Shown piece by piece: positions 41,236 through 49,951 of a DNA stretch of 64,000 nucleotides. The position numbers were made by a program, and so were the translations under genes. The stretch's first letter is position 1. Each line of letters starts with the position of its first letter. This stretch comes from Segatella copri (lineage in GTDB: Bacteria > Bacteroidota > Bacteroidia > Bacteroidales > Bacteroidaceae): contig NZ_VZAD01000018.1 of NCBI RefSeq assembly GCF_009495355.1, positions 1-64,000 of the forward strand, given 5' to 3'. The notes below the pieces were generated by a model. It saw only the letters and a list, made by a program, of their open reading frames with translations, had not been told where the DNA came from and searched no databases.

Positions 41236-42009
41236 ATGAGAAATAAATGTTTAGTTATTACTGCATTTCTTTTGGCTACTTGGGGTATATCTACTCCTTG
41301 CGTGGCTCAGAAGTACAAGGTTACAAAGGTGCAGCGTTCCCGTATTTTGGTGGATAAGAGATTTGATCAGAATCCTGATGCTCAGGCTGCTGTCTTTATA
41401 GCGCCTTATAAGCATAAGGTGGACAGTATTATGAGTCCTGTTGTGGGTGAGACAGCTCACTATATGGCTGCTGGTCGTCCAGAGAGTGAATTGAGCAACC
41501 TGCTTTGTGATATTTTGGTATGGGCTGGTAAGGATTTCGAAGAGAAGCCTGTGTTCTCCGTTTATAATATGGGTGGTATTCGTGCAGCTTTGGCTAAGGG
41601 AAAACAAACGGTTGGAGATGTCAATGATATGGCTCCTTTCGAGAACAAGATATGTTTCCTTACTTTGACGGGTAAGGATGTGCTTGAACTTTTTTCTCAG
41701 ATTGCCATGCGTGGTGGTGAGGGTGTAAGTCATGCTGTAAAAATGGATATCTCGAAAGATGGGAAGCTTTTGGATGCTACACTCAACGGACAACCTATAG
41801 ACGAGAAGGCTTCTTACCGGGTGGCAACGCTTGATTATCTGGCTGAAGGCAACGACCAGTTGACTGCCTTTAAGAAAGGAACGGATGTCTTTGCGCCCAA
41901 ACAGAGAGAGAACAATGTGCGCTTCATTATCATGAATTATTTTCGTGAACAGGCTGCACAGGGAATGTGTGTGGAATCTAAAATGGAAGGTCGTATAGTT
42001 ATCAAATAA
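41236..42009 (+). CDS. 5'-nucleotidase C-terminal domain protein
   Basis: 257 aa. Signal peptide (about 1-24, CLVITAFLLATWGISTPCVA) and the substrate-binding domain of UshA-like nucleotidases: ESELSNLLCDILVWAG, VYNMGGIRAALAKG, VNDMAPFENKICFLTLTGKD and YRVATLDYLAEGND. It lacks the metallophosphatase half, which is encoded by the next gene 5 bp downstream. The two presumably assemble in the periplasm. Confidence 0.88.
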   Translation: MRNKCLVITAFLLATWGISTPCVAQKYKVTKVQRSRILVDKRFDQNPDAQAAVFIAPYKHKVDSIMSPVVGETAHYMAAGRPESELSNLLCDILVWAGKDFEEKPVFSVYNMGGIRAALAKGKQTVGDVNDMAPFENKICFLTLTGKDVLELFSQIAMRGGEGVSHAVKMDISKDGKLLDATLNGQPIDEKASYRVATLDYLAEGNDQLTAFKKGTDVFAPKQRENNVRFIIMNYFREQAAQGMCVESKMEGRIVIK

Positions 42010-42014
42010 TATCT

Positions 42015-42851
42015 ATGATGAAGAAATATTTTTTTGCTGTGGTAATGTGTTGCATTACTTTCAGTTCTTGGGCACAGAAACAGTTGGTGGTGCTGCATAC
42101 GAATGATACACATAGTTGTGTGATGCCTCTGAATCCTAATTTGGCTGATACGGCTATTGCAGACAGAGGTGGTTTCCTTCGTAGGGTGAACATGGTGAAG
42201 CAGGAAAGACAGAAGAATCCAGACCTTCTGCTTTTCGATAGTGGTGATTTCTCACAAGGTTCACCTTATTACACACTCTTTAAAGGTGATGTAGAGGTGG
42301 GACTGATGAATGAGATGGGATATGATGCTGCCACGATAGGTAATCATGAGTTTGATTTTGGTATTGATAACATGGTTCGGCTTTTCAAGAAGGCTAAGTT
42401 TCCTATAGTTTGTTCCAACTATGATTTCACTGGTACGCCTTTGAAGGACATTGTTAAGCCTTGGGTTGTATTGAAACGCGGGGGAGTGAAAATCGGAGTC
42501 TTTGGTTTGGGACCTCAGTTGGAAGGACTTGTCACTGCTGCCAATTATGGGCCGATTAAGTATCTTGACCCTATAAAAACAGCTTTGGAAACGGCTACTT
42601 TCTTAAAGAAAAAGAAGAAATGCGACATCATTATTTGTATTTCGCACTTGGGATGGAATGTGGAGAATACAGATGATGTCCAGACAATACCCGGAACTCG
42701 CTATATCGATTTGGTATTGGGAGGTCATTCACATACTTATTTCAAGGAATTGAGATATGTGAAGGATTTGGACGGTAAGCTTGTTCCTGTCGACCAAAAT
42801 GGCAAGAATGCCATTTGGGTGGGCAAGATAGTCTTGGATTACTCGAAATAA
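42015..42851 (+). CDS. Metallophosphatase (5'-nucleotidase N-terminal domain)
   Basis: 278 aa. Signal peptide (about 1-20), then calcineurin-type metal ligands: LHTNDTHS (D, H), FDSGDFSQGS, GNHEFDFG, and GGHSHTYF. Supplies the catalytic metal site missing from its upstream partner. The final 13 bp overlap the porT-like gene tail to tail. Confidence 0.9.
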   Translation: MMKKYFFAVVMCCITFSSWAQKQLVVLHTNDTHSCVMPLNPNLADTAIADRGGFLRRVNMVKQERQKNPDLLLFDSGDFSQGSPYYTLFKGDVEVGLMNEMGYDAATIGNHEFDFGIDNMVRLFKKAKFPIVCSNYDFTGTPLKDIVKPWVVLKRGGVKIGVFGLGPQLEGLVTAANYGPIKYLDPIKTALETATFLKKKKKCDIIICISHLGWNVENTDDVQTIPGTRYIDLVLGGHSHTYFKELRYVKDLDGKLVPVDQNGKNAIWVGKIVLDYSK

Positions 42852-43588
42852 AATGTCAATGCTATCATTTTGCTGTGTGCTTTCTGGGAAGCCATAGCAT
42901 ATGGTAGCATATTTTTATCCTTTATATTATTAATGTGCCCTTTGTCAACTGTGTTGCTGATTCCATACATGAATTTCAGTTCCGGTCTTAATTTGAAGAA
43001 CGGAAGATATAAGTCACATCCTACTCCGATTTCTAAGAACAGGTCTGTTTTCTTTAGTTTGATATAATCGTCATTGCTGTTGTTCAGGTTGAACATCGGA
43101 TTGATACCCGCCATGATGTATGGTCGGTGATTGTTGAAGCGGGGAGCTGCAAAGATGAGGTCTACTGCTGTAGAGAGATAGGCTGTTTTCATCTCTTGCA
43201 TCTTCTCGGTAGGCCGGTCGTTGGCATCTTTCTCCAGCAGGTTGCGATAGGTAAGATGACGGGTGCCGAAATACATGGCAGGAGCTACTCGTAGTTGGAA
43301 GTTGGTGTTGAGCCGAAGCTCACCCAGTACGCCTACGGTGAATCCTGCATCCCATCTGTCTTGATCGACGGTGACGCATGATTCTACTTCTTGACCTTCC
43401 TCGTTGATATAGGTTAGATGACCCGTATTCACCAACTCTAATTCTTGTAGGTGTGTGCCTACCAATACACCAAAGTGGAAAGTACGAAGGTCGGTATAAG
43501 GACGATTCTCTACGGTACGTTCCTGAGCCTGTGCCTGGAAGAGTACTAATCCGATAAGGGATATGATGATAAATATCTTCTTTTTCAT
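42839..43588 (-). CDS. porT: PorT-like outer-membrane beta-barrel protein
   Basis: 249 aa from ATG 43588 (MKKKIFIIISLIGLVLFQAQ, then AQA/QERT cleavage). Alternating beta strands (TFHFGVLVGTHLQELELV, FQLRVAPAMYFGTRHLTY, LRPELKFMYGISNTV) and a terminal aromatic strand ALTFYFE match PorT/SprT proteins required for type IX secretion. Porins of the general PorT family look similar, so the specific role is likely but not certain. The upstream in-frame ATG 43627 would prevent a proper signal peptide. Confidence 0.75.
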   Translation of the reverse strand: MKKKIFIIISLIGLVLFQAQAQERTVENRPYTDLRTFHFGVLVGTHLQELELVNTGHLTYINEEGQEVESCVTVDQDRWDAGFTVGVLGELRLNTNFQLRVAPAMYFGTRHLTYRNLLEKDANDRPTEKMQEMKTAYLSTAVDLIFAAPRFNNHRPYIMAGINPMFNLNNSNDDYIKLKKTDLFLEIGVGCDLYLPFFKLRPELKFMYGISNTVDKGHINNIKDKNMLPYAMASQKAHSKMIALTFYFE

Positions 43589-43662
43589 ATTCTTATAACG
43601 GAATACATGGATTCTTATTGCCCTCAACTTATTTCGAAAGAGTATAAATTACAAAAAAAATG

Positions 43663-43680
43663 ATACCTACATGTAGGTAT
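43663..43680. promoter_or_regulatory. 18-bp perfect palindrome, candidate operator of the ferredoxin gene
   Basis: ATACCTACATGTAGGTAT is self-complementary over all 18 bases. It occupies the -33 region, 15 bp upstream of the -7 box TATCTTTG. No usual TTTG box is in the right place, so a dimeric regulator probably binds here. Confidence 0.65.
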
Positions 43681-43695
43681 TTGAAAAATTATTGT

Positions 43696-43703
43696 TATCT
43701 TTG
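43696..43703 (+). promoter_or_regulatory. Promoter -7 box of the ferredoxin gene
   Basis: TATCTTTG; the leader to ATG 43773 is about 65 nt. Confidence 0.7.
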
Positions 43704-43772
43704 CACCATACTTAATAGGTATAGATTAAAACAGATTGAACAAAACATTATTAATATTAAAACTTTATTATT

Positions 43773-43940
43773 ATGGCTTACGTAATTGGTGACGATTGTA
43801 TCGCTTGCGGTACATGTATTGATGAGTGTCCATCAGGTGCTATTTCTGAGGGCGAGAAGTATTCTATCGACCCAGATGCTTGCACAGAGTGTGGCACTTG
43901 CGCTGATGTTTGTCCTAACGAGGCTATCAGTCTTCCTTAA
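43773..43940 (+). CDS. 2[4Fe-4S] ferredoxin
   Basis: 55 aa. Two CxxCxxCxxxC(P) clusters: CIACGTCIDECP (9-20) and CTECGTCADVCP (37-48), arranged as in clostridial-type ferredoxins that carry electrons at low potential, for example for pyruvate:ferredoxin oxidoreductase. Cytosolic. It is a monocistronic unit with its own promoter, palindrome and terminator. Confidence 0.95.
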   Translation: MAYVIGDDCIACGTCIDECPSGAISEGEKYSIDPDACTECGTCADVCPNEAISLP

Positions 43941-43978
43941 TTATTAAGGAAAGATACTTTAGTTACATAAAACATCTT

Positions 43979-44006
43979 GAGCGGCTCTTTGAGTCGCTCT
44001 TTTTTT
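43979..44006 (+). terminator. Terminator of the ferredoxin gene
   Basis: GAGCGGCTC/GAGTCGCTC (one G-T pair) followed by TTTTTTTG. Confidence 0.85.
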
Positions 44007-44127
44007 GTTTCTTTTGTTTTGAAATCTAATTTTTATTCCTGCCTTTATTATAAGGTTCACAAGTAGATGTATATTTTATTATTACACATTTTCACTTCAA
44101 TCTTATCACTCAAACGAGTATAAAAAA

Positions 44128-44153
44128 AGCGGAACTCCTTCTGGAATTCCGCT
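44128..44153 (-). terminator. Terminator of the TonB-ExbBD-TPR operon
   Basis: AGCGGAA/TTCCGCT with inner TCC/GGA; on the minus strand followed by seven T, just after the TPR gene. Confidence 0.85.
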
Positions 44154-44175
44154 CTTGAATATTTCTTGTTTCTTA

Positions 44176-45597
44176 TTATTCTGCTGTAGCTTTTGTGCCC
44201 TTTTCGATGGCATCCTTAGCATATTTGTTTTCAGGATCCAACTGGAGCAACTTCTCCCAGTATGGTTTGGCCTTTTCAAAGTCCTGCTTGTCGTAGTTGT
44301 AGATGAAGCCCATGTACTGATAAGCCTGCTTCAAGTAGCCGACTTCGTCAGCGTCACACTGCTTTGCCTCAAGCTCCTTGATTACTTCCTCATATGCTGG
44401 GATAGCCATATCGTCCAACTCGCTTTGGAATGCAGTGTTACCTTCCTGTAGTTTGGCGAATGCCTTCAATGAAGGATATTTCTCAGCAAGTTTGTCGTAA
44501 ACACTAATGGCTTTTTCTATGTTCTGAACTTTAGTTTCTGCATTCTTCTTAGCCTTGTTGACATAGATTTCAGCCAACTTCATGAAGTCTGTAGGAGCTG
44601 CATCTGGGTTTTTGTCCATATACTGCTGGCTGTATTCCAACGCTTTGTCCTCATCACCCTTTTGCTTGTATGCCTCAGAGATGTACTGCAATGGCTTAGG
44701 ATCGTCGGCCTTGAGCTGCAATGCCTTCTCATACTGAGCGATACCTTCATCGTACTGTTTGTTGCCTACCAATGCCATACCATAGTAAGTATAGTCTCTT
44801 GATGTCTTCTTGATAGAGTCTGTACCCATGATGACCTGTGCATGCTGGAGAGCTACATCGAATTTCTCGATATCTACAGCAGACCATACAGCAACTCTGT
44901 GGAAGGTAGGATCTTTAGGGAACTTCTGCAATCCACTTTCAGAGAGTGTCAATGCCTCATCCTTCTTGTTGACCATATAGTCGGTGATAGCGTAAGCTAC
45001 ATAGATATATTCCTCCAACTTGTTAGGATCGGTCTGCTTGAAGAGATCGTAAGCCTTGTCGTACTTACCATTGCTGTAGAATGTGTAACCAGCCATAGCC
45101 TCGTAAGGATATTCTGGGTTCACTTCCTTCAGCTTCTTCAGTGTCTCTGCGCTTCTTGCAGGGTCAATCTTTTGATATACATTGGCATAGCTGATGTATC
45201 CTTGAGGATTCTTAGGATCCATGACTATACAGTCGTTGTAGCTTGCAGCAGCATCACCACCATTGTCCTGCAATGCGTAGATATCACCTTTCAGGATATA
45301 GGCGTCACCAAAGTTTTTAAACTTCATGGTGATAGCATCTGCTACAGCCATAGCCTTTTCATACTGCTTGTTGATAGCAAGAATGTTACCCAAAGCTACA
45401 AGAGCCTTCGGGTCTTTCTTAAACTCTTTCTGGTACTCCTTCAGGGACTTATCGAAATCCTTTGAGGTTGCTCTACCAGACTTGATGTTTGCCTCTATCG
45501 ACTTCAGCATGTCCTTATAGTTGACATCCTGAGCCATTGCTGGCATTGACAAACCCATCATCAATGCGGCAGCCACTAAATATTTAATTGCTTTCAT
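44176..45597 (-). CDS. Periplasmic TPR protein of the TonB operon
   Basis: 473 aa. Signal peptide (MKAIKYLVAAALMMGLSMPA-MA), then about nine TPR-like helical pairs (for example NPQGYISYANVYQKIDPARS; KPLQYISEAYKQKGDEDKAL; YWEKLLQLDPENKYAKDAIE). A soluble scaffold, probably periplasmic. It is the last gene of the leftward ExbB-ExbD-ExbD-TonB-PBP-TPR string, so it may support the TonB energising complex. Confidence 0.8.
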   Translation of the reverse strand: MKAIKYLVAAALMMGLSMPAMAQDVNYKDMLKSIEANIKSGRATSKDFDKSLKEYQKEFKKDPKALVALGNILAINKQYEKAMAVADAITMKFKNFGDAYILKGDIYALQDNGGDAAASYNDCIVMDPKNPQGYISYANVYQKIDPARSAETLKKLKEVNPEYPYEAMAGYTFYSNGKYDKAYDLFKQTDPNKLEEYIYVAYAITDYMVNKKDEALTLSESGLQKFPKDPTFHRVAVWSAVDIEKFDVALQHAQVIMGTDSIKKTSRDYTYYGMALVGNKQYDEGIAQYEKALQLKADDPKPLQYISEAYKQKGDEDKALEYSQQYMDKNPDAAPTDFMKLAEIYVNKAKKNAETKVQNIEKAISVYDKLAEKYPSLKAFAKLQEGNTAFQSELDDMAIPAYEEVIKELEAKQCDADEVGYLKQAYQYMGFIYNYDKQDFEKAKPYWEKLLQLDPENKYAKDAIEKGTKATAE

Positions 45598-45674
45598 AAT
45601 CTTATTTTTTATTTGTGTGATTACTATTTTTATTCATTAGATGACACCTTCATTCAGAAAGTTTAATCGGATTC

Positions 45675-46634
45675 TTATTTTTTAATATTTACTTTCTTGT
45701 AGGTTATGTCGCCTCTATAGGGAAGCAGACCTGATTTGAATACAATCAACTGTCCCCGTGGGTTCGTGATGTAGTTGGCAAAGCTCCATGGGAGCGCCTT
45801 GTGTGGGTCTACTACTATAGCATATAATGTTCTTACGAATGGATATCTTCCATCGAGAAGGTAAGCCTGATAGGGTTGCCAACTGTTCGATGGAGTTGCA
45901 TTGTCTTTGATAGACACTCGCATGACATGAATATTCTTCTTAAAGGTGGTGTTGGTGGAATCTCGACGGTCGTTCAACCAGTTAGAACCAATTACACCGA
46001 TAGCGCCTGGAGTCTCGTCTACGAAGTCAATTACCTGCTTGCTTGTTTTGGCTGCCATGATTTTGGCACCCATCTTTTCGCCATGCAATACTGAGTCAAC
46101 AACCCAGTTGGTAGTAGCCGAGCGAGTGTTGTCGAAGATGACTTCGATGTCCCCTCTTTTAGAACCAGGAACAATGTCGCTCCATTTTGTGGCTTTTCCT
46201 GTCAAGACACGTTTGATGTCGTTTACCGTTATACAAGTATCTTGGTTGTTCTTGTTGACGATAAAAGCCAATCCATCGTATCCGATAGGGAAGACTGAAG
46301 GAATAACATTGCTTTTCGATTTCAAGTATGCAATCTCGCTATCTTTCAGATGACGAGTTGTGAATAAAAGAGTAGTCTTGAAATCTTTGAGCATCTGAAG
46401 TCCTGTGACTTCATCAGAATAAATAGGCTTGAGTTTTGCCTTTGGAAATTCAAACTCAAACTGTGTTCTCTCCTCGTCGATGATAGGGCTCAGACTTTCG
46501 TCTGCATAGAATTCAATAGTGCCCGACGTAGGAGTATCTGTTCTACCATCTTTGGCTTTCTTCTCACCACATGATGAGAAGAAAGCCATTGATAGTGATA
46601 TTAATCCTATAAAAATATAAGATGTTTTTTTCAT
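45675..46634 (-). CDS. PstS-like substrate-binding lipoprotein
   Basis: 319 aa from ATG 46634. Lipoprotein signal (IGLISLSMAFFSSCG, Cys about 22). The fold is a type II periplasmic binding protein: TIEFYADESLSPIID, YDGLAFIVNKNN, VTVNDIKRVL-like ITVNDIKRVLTGKATKW, and TPGAIGVIGSNWL. It resembles phosphate-binding PstS, but its location between tonB and a TPR gene, without pstCAB, suggests another ligand or a sensing role. Confidence 0.8.
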   Translation of the reverse strand: MKKTSYIFIGLISLSMAFFSSCGEKKAKDGRTDTPTSGTIEFYADESLSPIIDEERTQFEFEFPKAKLKPIYSDEVTGLQMLKDFKTTLLFTTRHLKDSEIAYLKSKSNVIPSVFPIGYDGLAFIVNKNNQDTCITVNDIKRVLTGKATKWSDIVPGSKRGDIEVIFDNTRSATTNWVVDSVLHGEKMGAKIMAAKTSKQVIDFVDETPGAIGVIGSNWLNDRRDSTNTTFKKNIHVMRVSIKDNATPSNSWQPYQAYLLDGRYPFVRTLYAIVVDPHKALPWSFANYITNPRGQLIVFKSGLLPYRGDITYKKVNIKK

Positions 46635-46638
46635 TCTA

Positions 46639-47487
46639 TTACTGCAATCTAAATACAACTGGAACTGTGTACTTCACACGTACGGCAGAACCATTCTGCT
46701 TACCTGGACTCCACCTTGGCATACTTCTTACAACTCGAGAAGCCTCGCGGTCGAGTGATGGGTCTACAGAACGTACAACCCTTACATCAGTGATAGAGCC
46801 ATCACGCTCTACAACGAATGATACGATTACACGACCTTGTACACCATTCTCCTGAGCGACAACAGGATACTTTGTGTTGCTTGAGAGGAAAGCCTGCAAG
46901 GCAGCTGCGCCGCCAGGGAAGTGAGGCATCTCTTCTACAACATCAAACACCTTGTTAGAAACCTCAGGCTTTGGAGCTGGTGGTGGTGGTGGAGCTGCTA
47001 CGGCGATATCGCTTCTTACAGCTTCAGCCAGACGGTCTTTAGTACCTTCCTTGTTCTCAGTACCTACGGCCACCTTCTCATCCAGTTTATCCATTTGCTT
47101 TACCTGGTTTTCCTCTTTTACGAGTTCATCCTTCTTGATGACAGGTGCAGTAAACTTCTGAGTCTCGCGAGCCACAGGTATCTCCTTTTTAGGTTCAATC
47201 TTTGGCTTCGCTGGCTCTTTCTTCTTTTCTTCTTTCTTAGCTTGCTTCTGGAGTTCAGCCAACTGCATAGCTTCCATGTATGCTTGCTGTTCTTCGGCCT
47301 GTTTCTGTTCGATAACCTTCCAAGCCAAGAATCCACCTACGAGAGCTGCAGCGATGACCAAGATCAGAAGAGCCTTGATGTTTCGGCCAGAAGTACCCTT
47401 ACGGAGTTGGTAAGCACCATACTCCTTGTTCTTTCCGGCGAAAACCATTTCGACCCATTTAGGATCGTATAGATCTATTTTTGCCAT
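46639..47487 (-). CDS. tonB: TonB energy transducer
   Basis: 282 aa. A cytoplasmic N-terminus with GKNKEYGAYQLRK (typical Bacteroidetes TonB), a membrane helix (about 34-55), a Lys/Glu/Pro-rich periplasmic spacer, and a C-terminal TonB_C domain (about 195-282: FPGGAAALQAFLSSNTKYP, VSFVVERDGSITDVRVVR, MPRWSPGKQNGSAV). It transmits proton-motive energy to outer-membrane receptors. In one operon with exbB and two exbD genes. Confidence 0.93.
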   Translation of the reverse strand: MAKIDLYDPKWVEMVFAGKNKEYGAYQLRKGTSGRNIKALLILVIAAALVGGFLAWKVIEQKQAEEQQAYMEAMQLAELQKQAKKEEKKKEPAKPKIEPKKEIPVARETQKFTAPVIKKDELVKEENQVKQMDKLDEKVAVGTENKEGTKDRLAEAVRSDIAVAAPPPPPAPKPEVSNKVFDVVEEMPHFPGGAAALQAFLSSNTKYPVVAQENGVQGRVIVSFVVERDGSITDVRVVRSVDPSLDREASRVVRSMPRWSPGKQNGSAVRVKYTVPVVFRLQ

Positions 47488-47518
47488 TTCTTTCTTGTTT
47501 TAATTGTTAGCAATCATC

Positions 47519-48166
47519 TTACATCTTAACGTTTCTTGACTTGAGAAGCTTCTCGTCGTCAGCGCTAATCTTGTCGATGACATACGTACCAATGTTCAAA
47601 ATCTGCATTTCATCGAGTGCGTCAACCATATTCTTGTACGAAGCATTGTCAGTAGGCTTGATGACGATAGTCAGGGTTGGGATCTTACCATCCTTCAAGT
47701 TACCTGCCTTCAAGTCACTCAATTTCTTCTGATAGATGCTGTCAGGATATTGTTTTGGATTCTTAGAACGCTCCATGTTTAACTCCTTAACAGCGAGTGC
47801 GATTCTCTCTACTGGACGTGTACCGTTCTCTGTAGCATGCTCTCTCAAGACCTTACGGATACCATTGGTGCCCCATGTTGTTTCCTTAATCCATGTAGGA
47901 TCGTCGTACTTAGGGATACCAGCACCATAGTAAATCTTGTTGTCTGCAGTTACATAGAGTGTCACAGTCTCAGAAGCTTTAGCCTCATTCTTGTTCTCGT
48001 CGTTCTGGTTCTCATCATTACTTGGCATTGTCAGCTCCATAGTCTGAGGTTTGCTCAAAGATGTACACAGCATGAAGAACGTGATAAGAAGCATGAGCAT
48101 ATCCACCATAGGCGTAAAGTCTACGCGGACATTCATTTTCTTTTGTTTGCTTTCTTTCTTAGCCAT
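47519..48166 (-). CDS. exbD: ExbD/TolR-type proton channel subunit (second of pair)
   Basis: 215 aa. Cytoplasmic basic tail, one membrane helix with the functional Asp in RVDFTPMVDMLMLLITFFML (about 14-33), then a large periplasmic domain (LTIVIKPTDNASYKNMVDAL). Longer than E. coli ExbD, as usual in Bacteroidetes. Starts 1 bp after the other exbD stops. Confidence 0.92.
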   Translation of the reverse strand: MAKKESKQKKMNVRVDFTPMVDMLMLLITFFMLCTSLSKPQTMELTMPSNDENQNDENKNEAKASETVTLYVTADNKIYYGAGIPKYDDPTWIKETTWGTNGIRKVLREHATENGTRPVERIALAVKELNMERSKNPKQYPDSIYQKKLSDLKAGNLKDGKIPTLTIVIKPTDNASYKNMVDALDEMQILNIGTYVIDKISADDEKLLKSRNVKM

Positions 48167-48811
48167 TTATTCGTCCCCCTGTTGTTTTAACTGTGTAATC
48201 ATATAGTAATGACTCTCGTCCATATCCTGGAGTTCGTTCATCACTCTCTTAACTGTCTTATATGGAGTAGAAGCATCAGCCTTGAGGGCAATCTTGATGT
48301 CCTCGTTTGTCTGGCGAGCAGCGTTTACCCACTGCTGGAACTCGCTCATACCACCATTAATACTGTCGAGAGGAATACCTTTCTGCTGGAGATACTGTGG
48401 ACGCTTAGAAGCATTCATAGCCAAGTAAGTCTTCAGGTCGCCCATTGGGACACCGAACGTACCCTCACTCTTGAATGTCTCTATCATCTTAGGTGTCAGC
48501 TCAATACCGAAAGCACCAGTCATAGTGCTCAGTGAAGCACCCAGCTGATCAGTATTATCAATACTCATAAATACTTGGCCCTCGCCGGTAGGATTACCAG
48601 CCTTGTCCTTTTCAGGATTTACCAAGATAGTCAAGACTCCGTTCTCAGGCACCTTGATTTCAGACACAGAACCTGGTGTGTTTACCTTTACAGGCTCATT
48701 CTTTACGAAAGTAGAGGTGAGCATGAAGAAGGTAAGCAACAGGGTCATAACGTCTGACATAGGTGTCATATCGATCCAGATGTCACTCTTCTTAATTTTT
48801 ACTTTACCCAT
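48167..48811 (-). CDS. exbD: ExbD/TolR-type proton channel subunit (first of pair)
   Basis: 214 aa. IDMTPMSDVMTLLLTFFML (about 12-30) carries the membrane Asp; the periplasmic region follows with DIKIALKADASTPYKTVKRV. Only moderately similar to the neighbouring ExbD, so the two probably form a hetero-oligomer with ExbB. Confidence 0.92.
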   Translation of the reverse strand: MGKVKIKKSDIWIDMTPMSDVMTLLLTFFMLTSTFVKNEPVKVNTPGSVSEIKVPENGVLTILVNPEKDKAGNPTGEGQVFMSIDNTDQLGASLSTMTGAFGIELTPKMIETFKSEGTFGVPMGDLKTYLAMNASKRPQYLQQKGIPLDSINGGMSEFQQWVNAARQTNEDIKIALKADASTPYKTVKRVMNELQDMDESHYYMITQLKQQGDE

Positions 48812-48841
48812 AGCGATAAAATTTTAAAGGGTTAGCAAAAA

Positions 48842-49678
48842 TTAAGCCTCTTCTGCGTGGTTAGCTTCGTATGTCTGAGCAATTGAGTAACCTACCTCGT
48901 CGAGTGCGTATGTCAACTTATCAACCTTGTTGGTGAATGTGTTGTAAGATACAACAGCACACCAAGATGTCAAAATACCGAATGCGGTGTTGATCAACGC
49001 CTCAGAAATACCTACAGAAAGTGCTGCTGAGTCAGCGCCACCACCTTCACCCATGGCCTGGAATGACTTGATCATACCGGTTACAGTACCGAGAAGACCA
49101 GTAAGAGTACCAAGAGTTACGATTGTAGCGATGATAGGCAAGTTCATTGTCAGAGTAGGCATCTCCAACTGAGTAGCCTCCTCATGAGCCTGCTGGATCT
49201 TAGCTACCTTCTGAGCCTTCTTCAAAGAAGCGTTAGCGCCAGACTCCATTGACTTGTAAGCGTTCAAAGAAGCCATAACAACGTTGGCTACAGTACCGCG
49301 CTGCTTGTTGCAGAGCTGCTCAGCCTTAGCGAAATCGTTAGCGTTCAAAGCTGCCTTGATGTTTGCAACGAACTTAGGAAGAGCACCTTTACCAGTAGCG
49401 GTCTTGAGGGCCATCCAACGCTCGATAGTCATTGCCAATACGGTGAGCAACAATGTGTGAATTACAGGTACGATAACACCACCTTTGTAGATTGTACCCC
49501 AAATGTCTGCTGGGTGATCCTGTACACCTGGATCCTGGAAGTGCATGTCGTTTCCGAACCATGTGAAGAACAAAGTGAATGCGATGATAGCACATACCAC
49601 GATGATCCAGAATGCGCCTCTTACTCCCTGAAAGCCCTCAGATTTTTTCTTAGGGGCTGCTTGTTTTGTAGTTGCCAT
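48842..49678 (-). CDS. exbB: MotA/TolQ/ExbB proton channel protein
   Basis: 278 aa. Three membrane helices: about 24-45, about 165-190 with the channel block TMNLPIIATIVTLGTLTGLL, and about 210-240 (ISEALINTAFGILTSWCAVV). It forms the pentameric proton channel that powers TonB. First gene of the leftward operon, following a TAnnTTTG promoter. Confidence 0.93.
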   Translation of the reverse strand: MATTKQAAPKKKSEGFQGVRGAFWIIVVCAIIAFTLFFTWFGNDMHFQDPGVQDHPADIWGTIYKGGVIVPVIHTLLLTVLAMTIERWMALKTATGKGALPKFVANIKAALNANDFAKAEQLCNKQRGTVANVVMASLNAYKSMESGANASLKKAQKVAKIQQAHEEATQLEMPTLTMNLPIIATIVTLGTLTGLLGTVTGMIKSFQAMGEGGGADSAALSVGISEALINTAFGILTSWCAVVSYNTFTNKVDKLTYALDEVGYSIAQTYEANHAEEA

Positions 49679-49793
49679 AATTTTACTTTTTTTAAATTAT
49701 TAGTTAATAAATTATTTGAATGTTTTTTTCTCTAATGTTTTGTAGACCTTATTTGTGTCAAGACAAAGTTTGGTTTTTTTCTGTTACTAAGGG

Positions 49794-49801
49794 CAAAGAT
49801 A
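49794..49801 (-). promoter_or_regulatory. Promoter -7 box of the exbB operon
   Basis: The complement of CAAAGATA gives TATCTTTG. The leader to ATG 49678 is about 110 nt and T-rich. Confidence 0.6.
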
Positions 49802-49951
49802 ATAATTAAAAATAAAACACGAAACGCATTTAAGAAGTTTTAACGAGATATTGAATGTATTTAATCAATATCTCGTTATTTAAGTCGTTTTCTACACTTT
49901 TATTGTGCGTTTTTACCGATTTCTTATTCGTTTGCTGTTGTTTCTTTTCGA

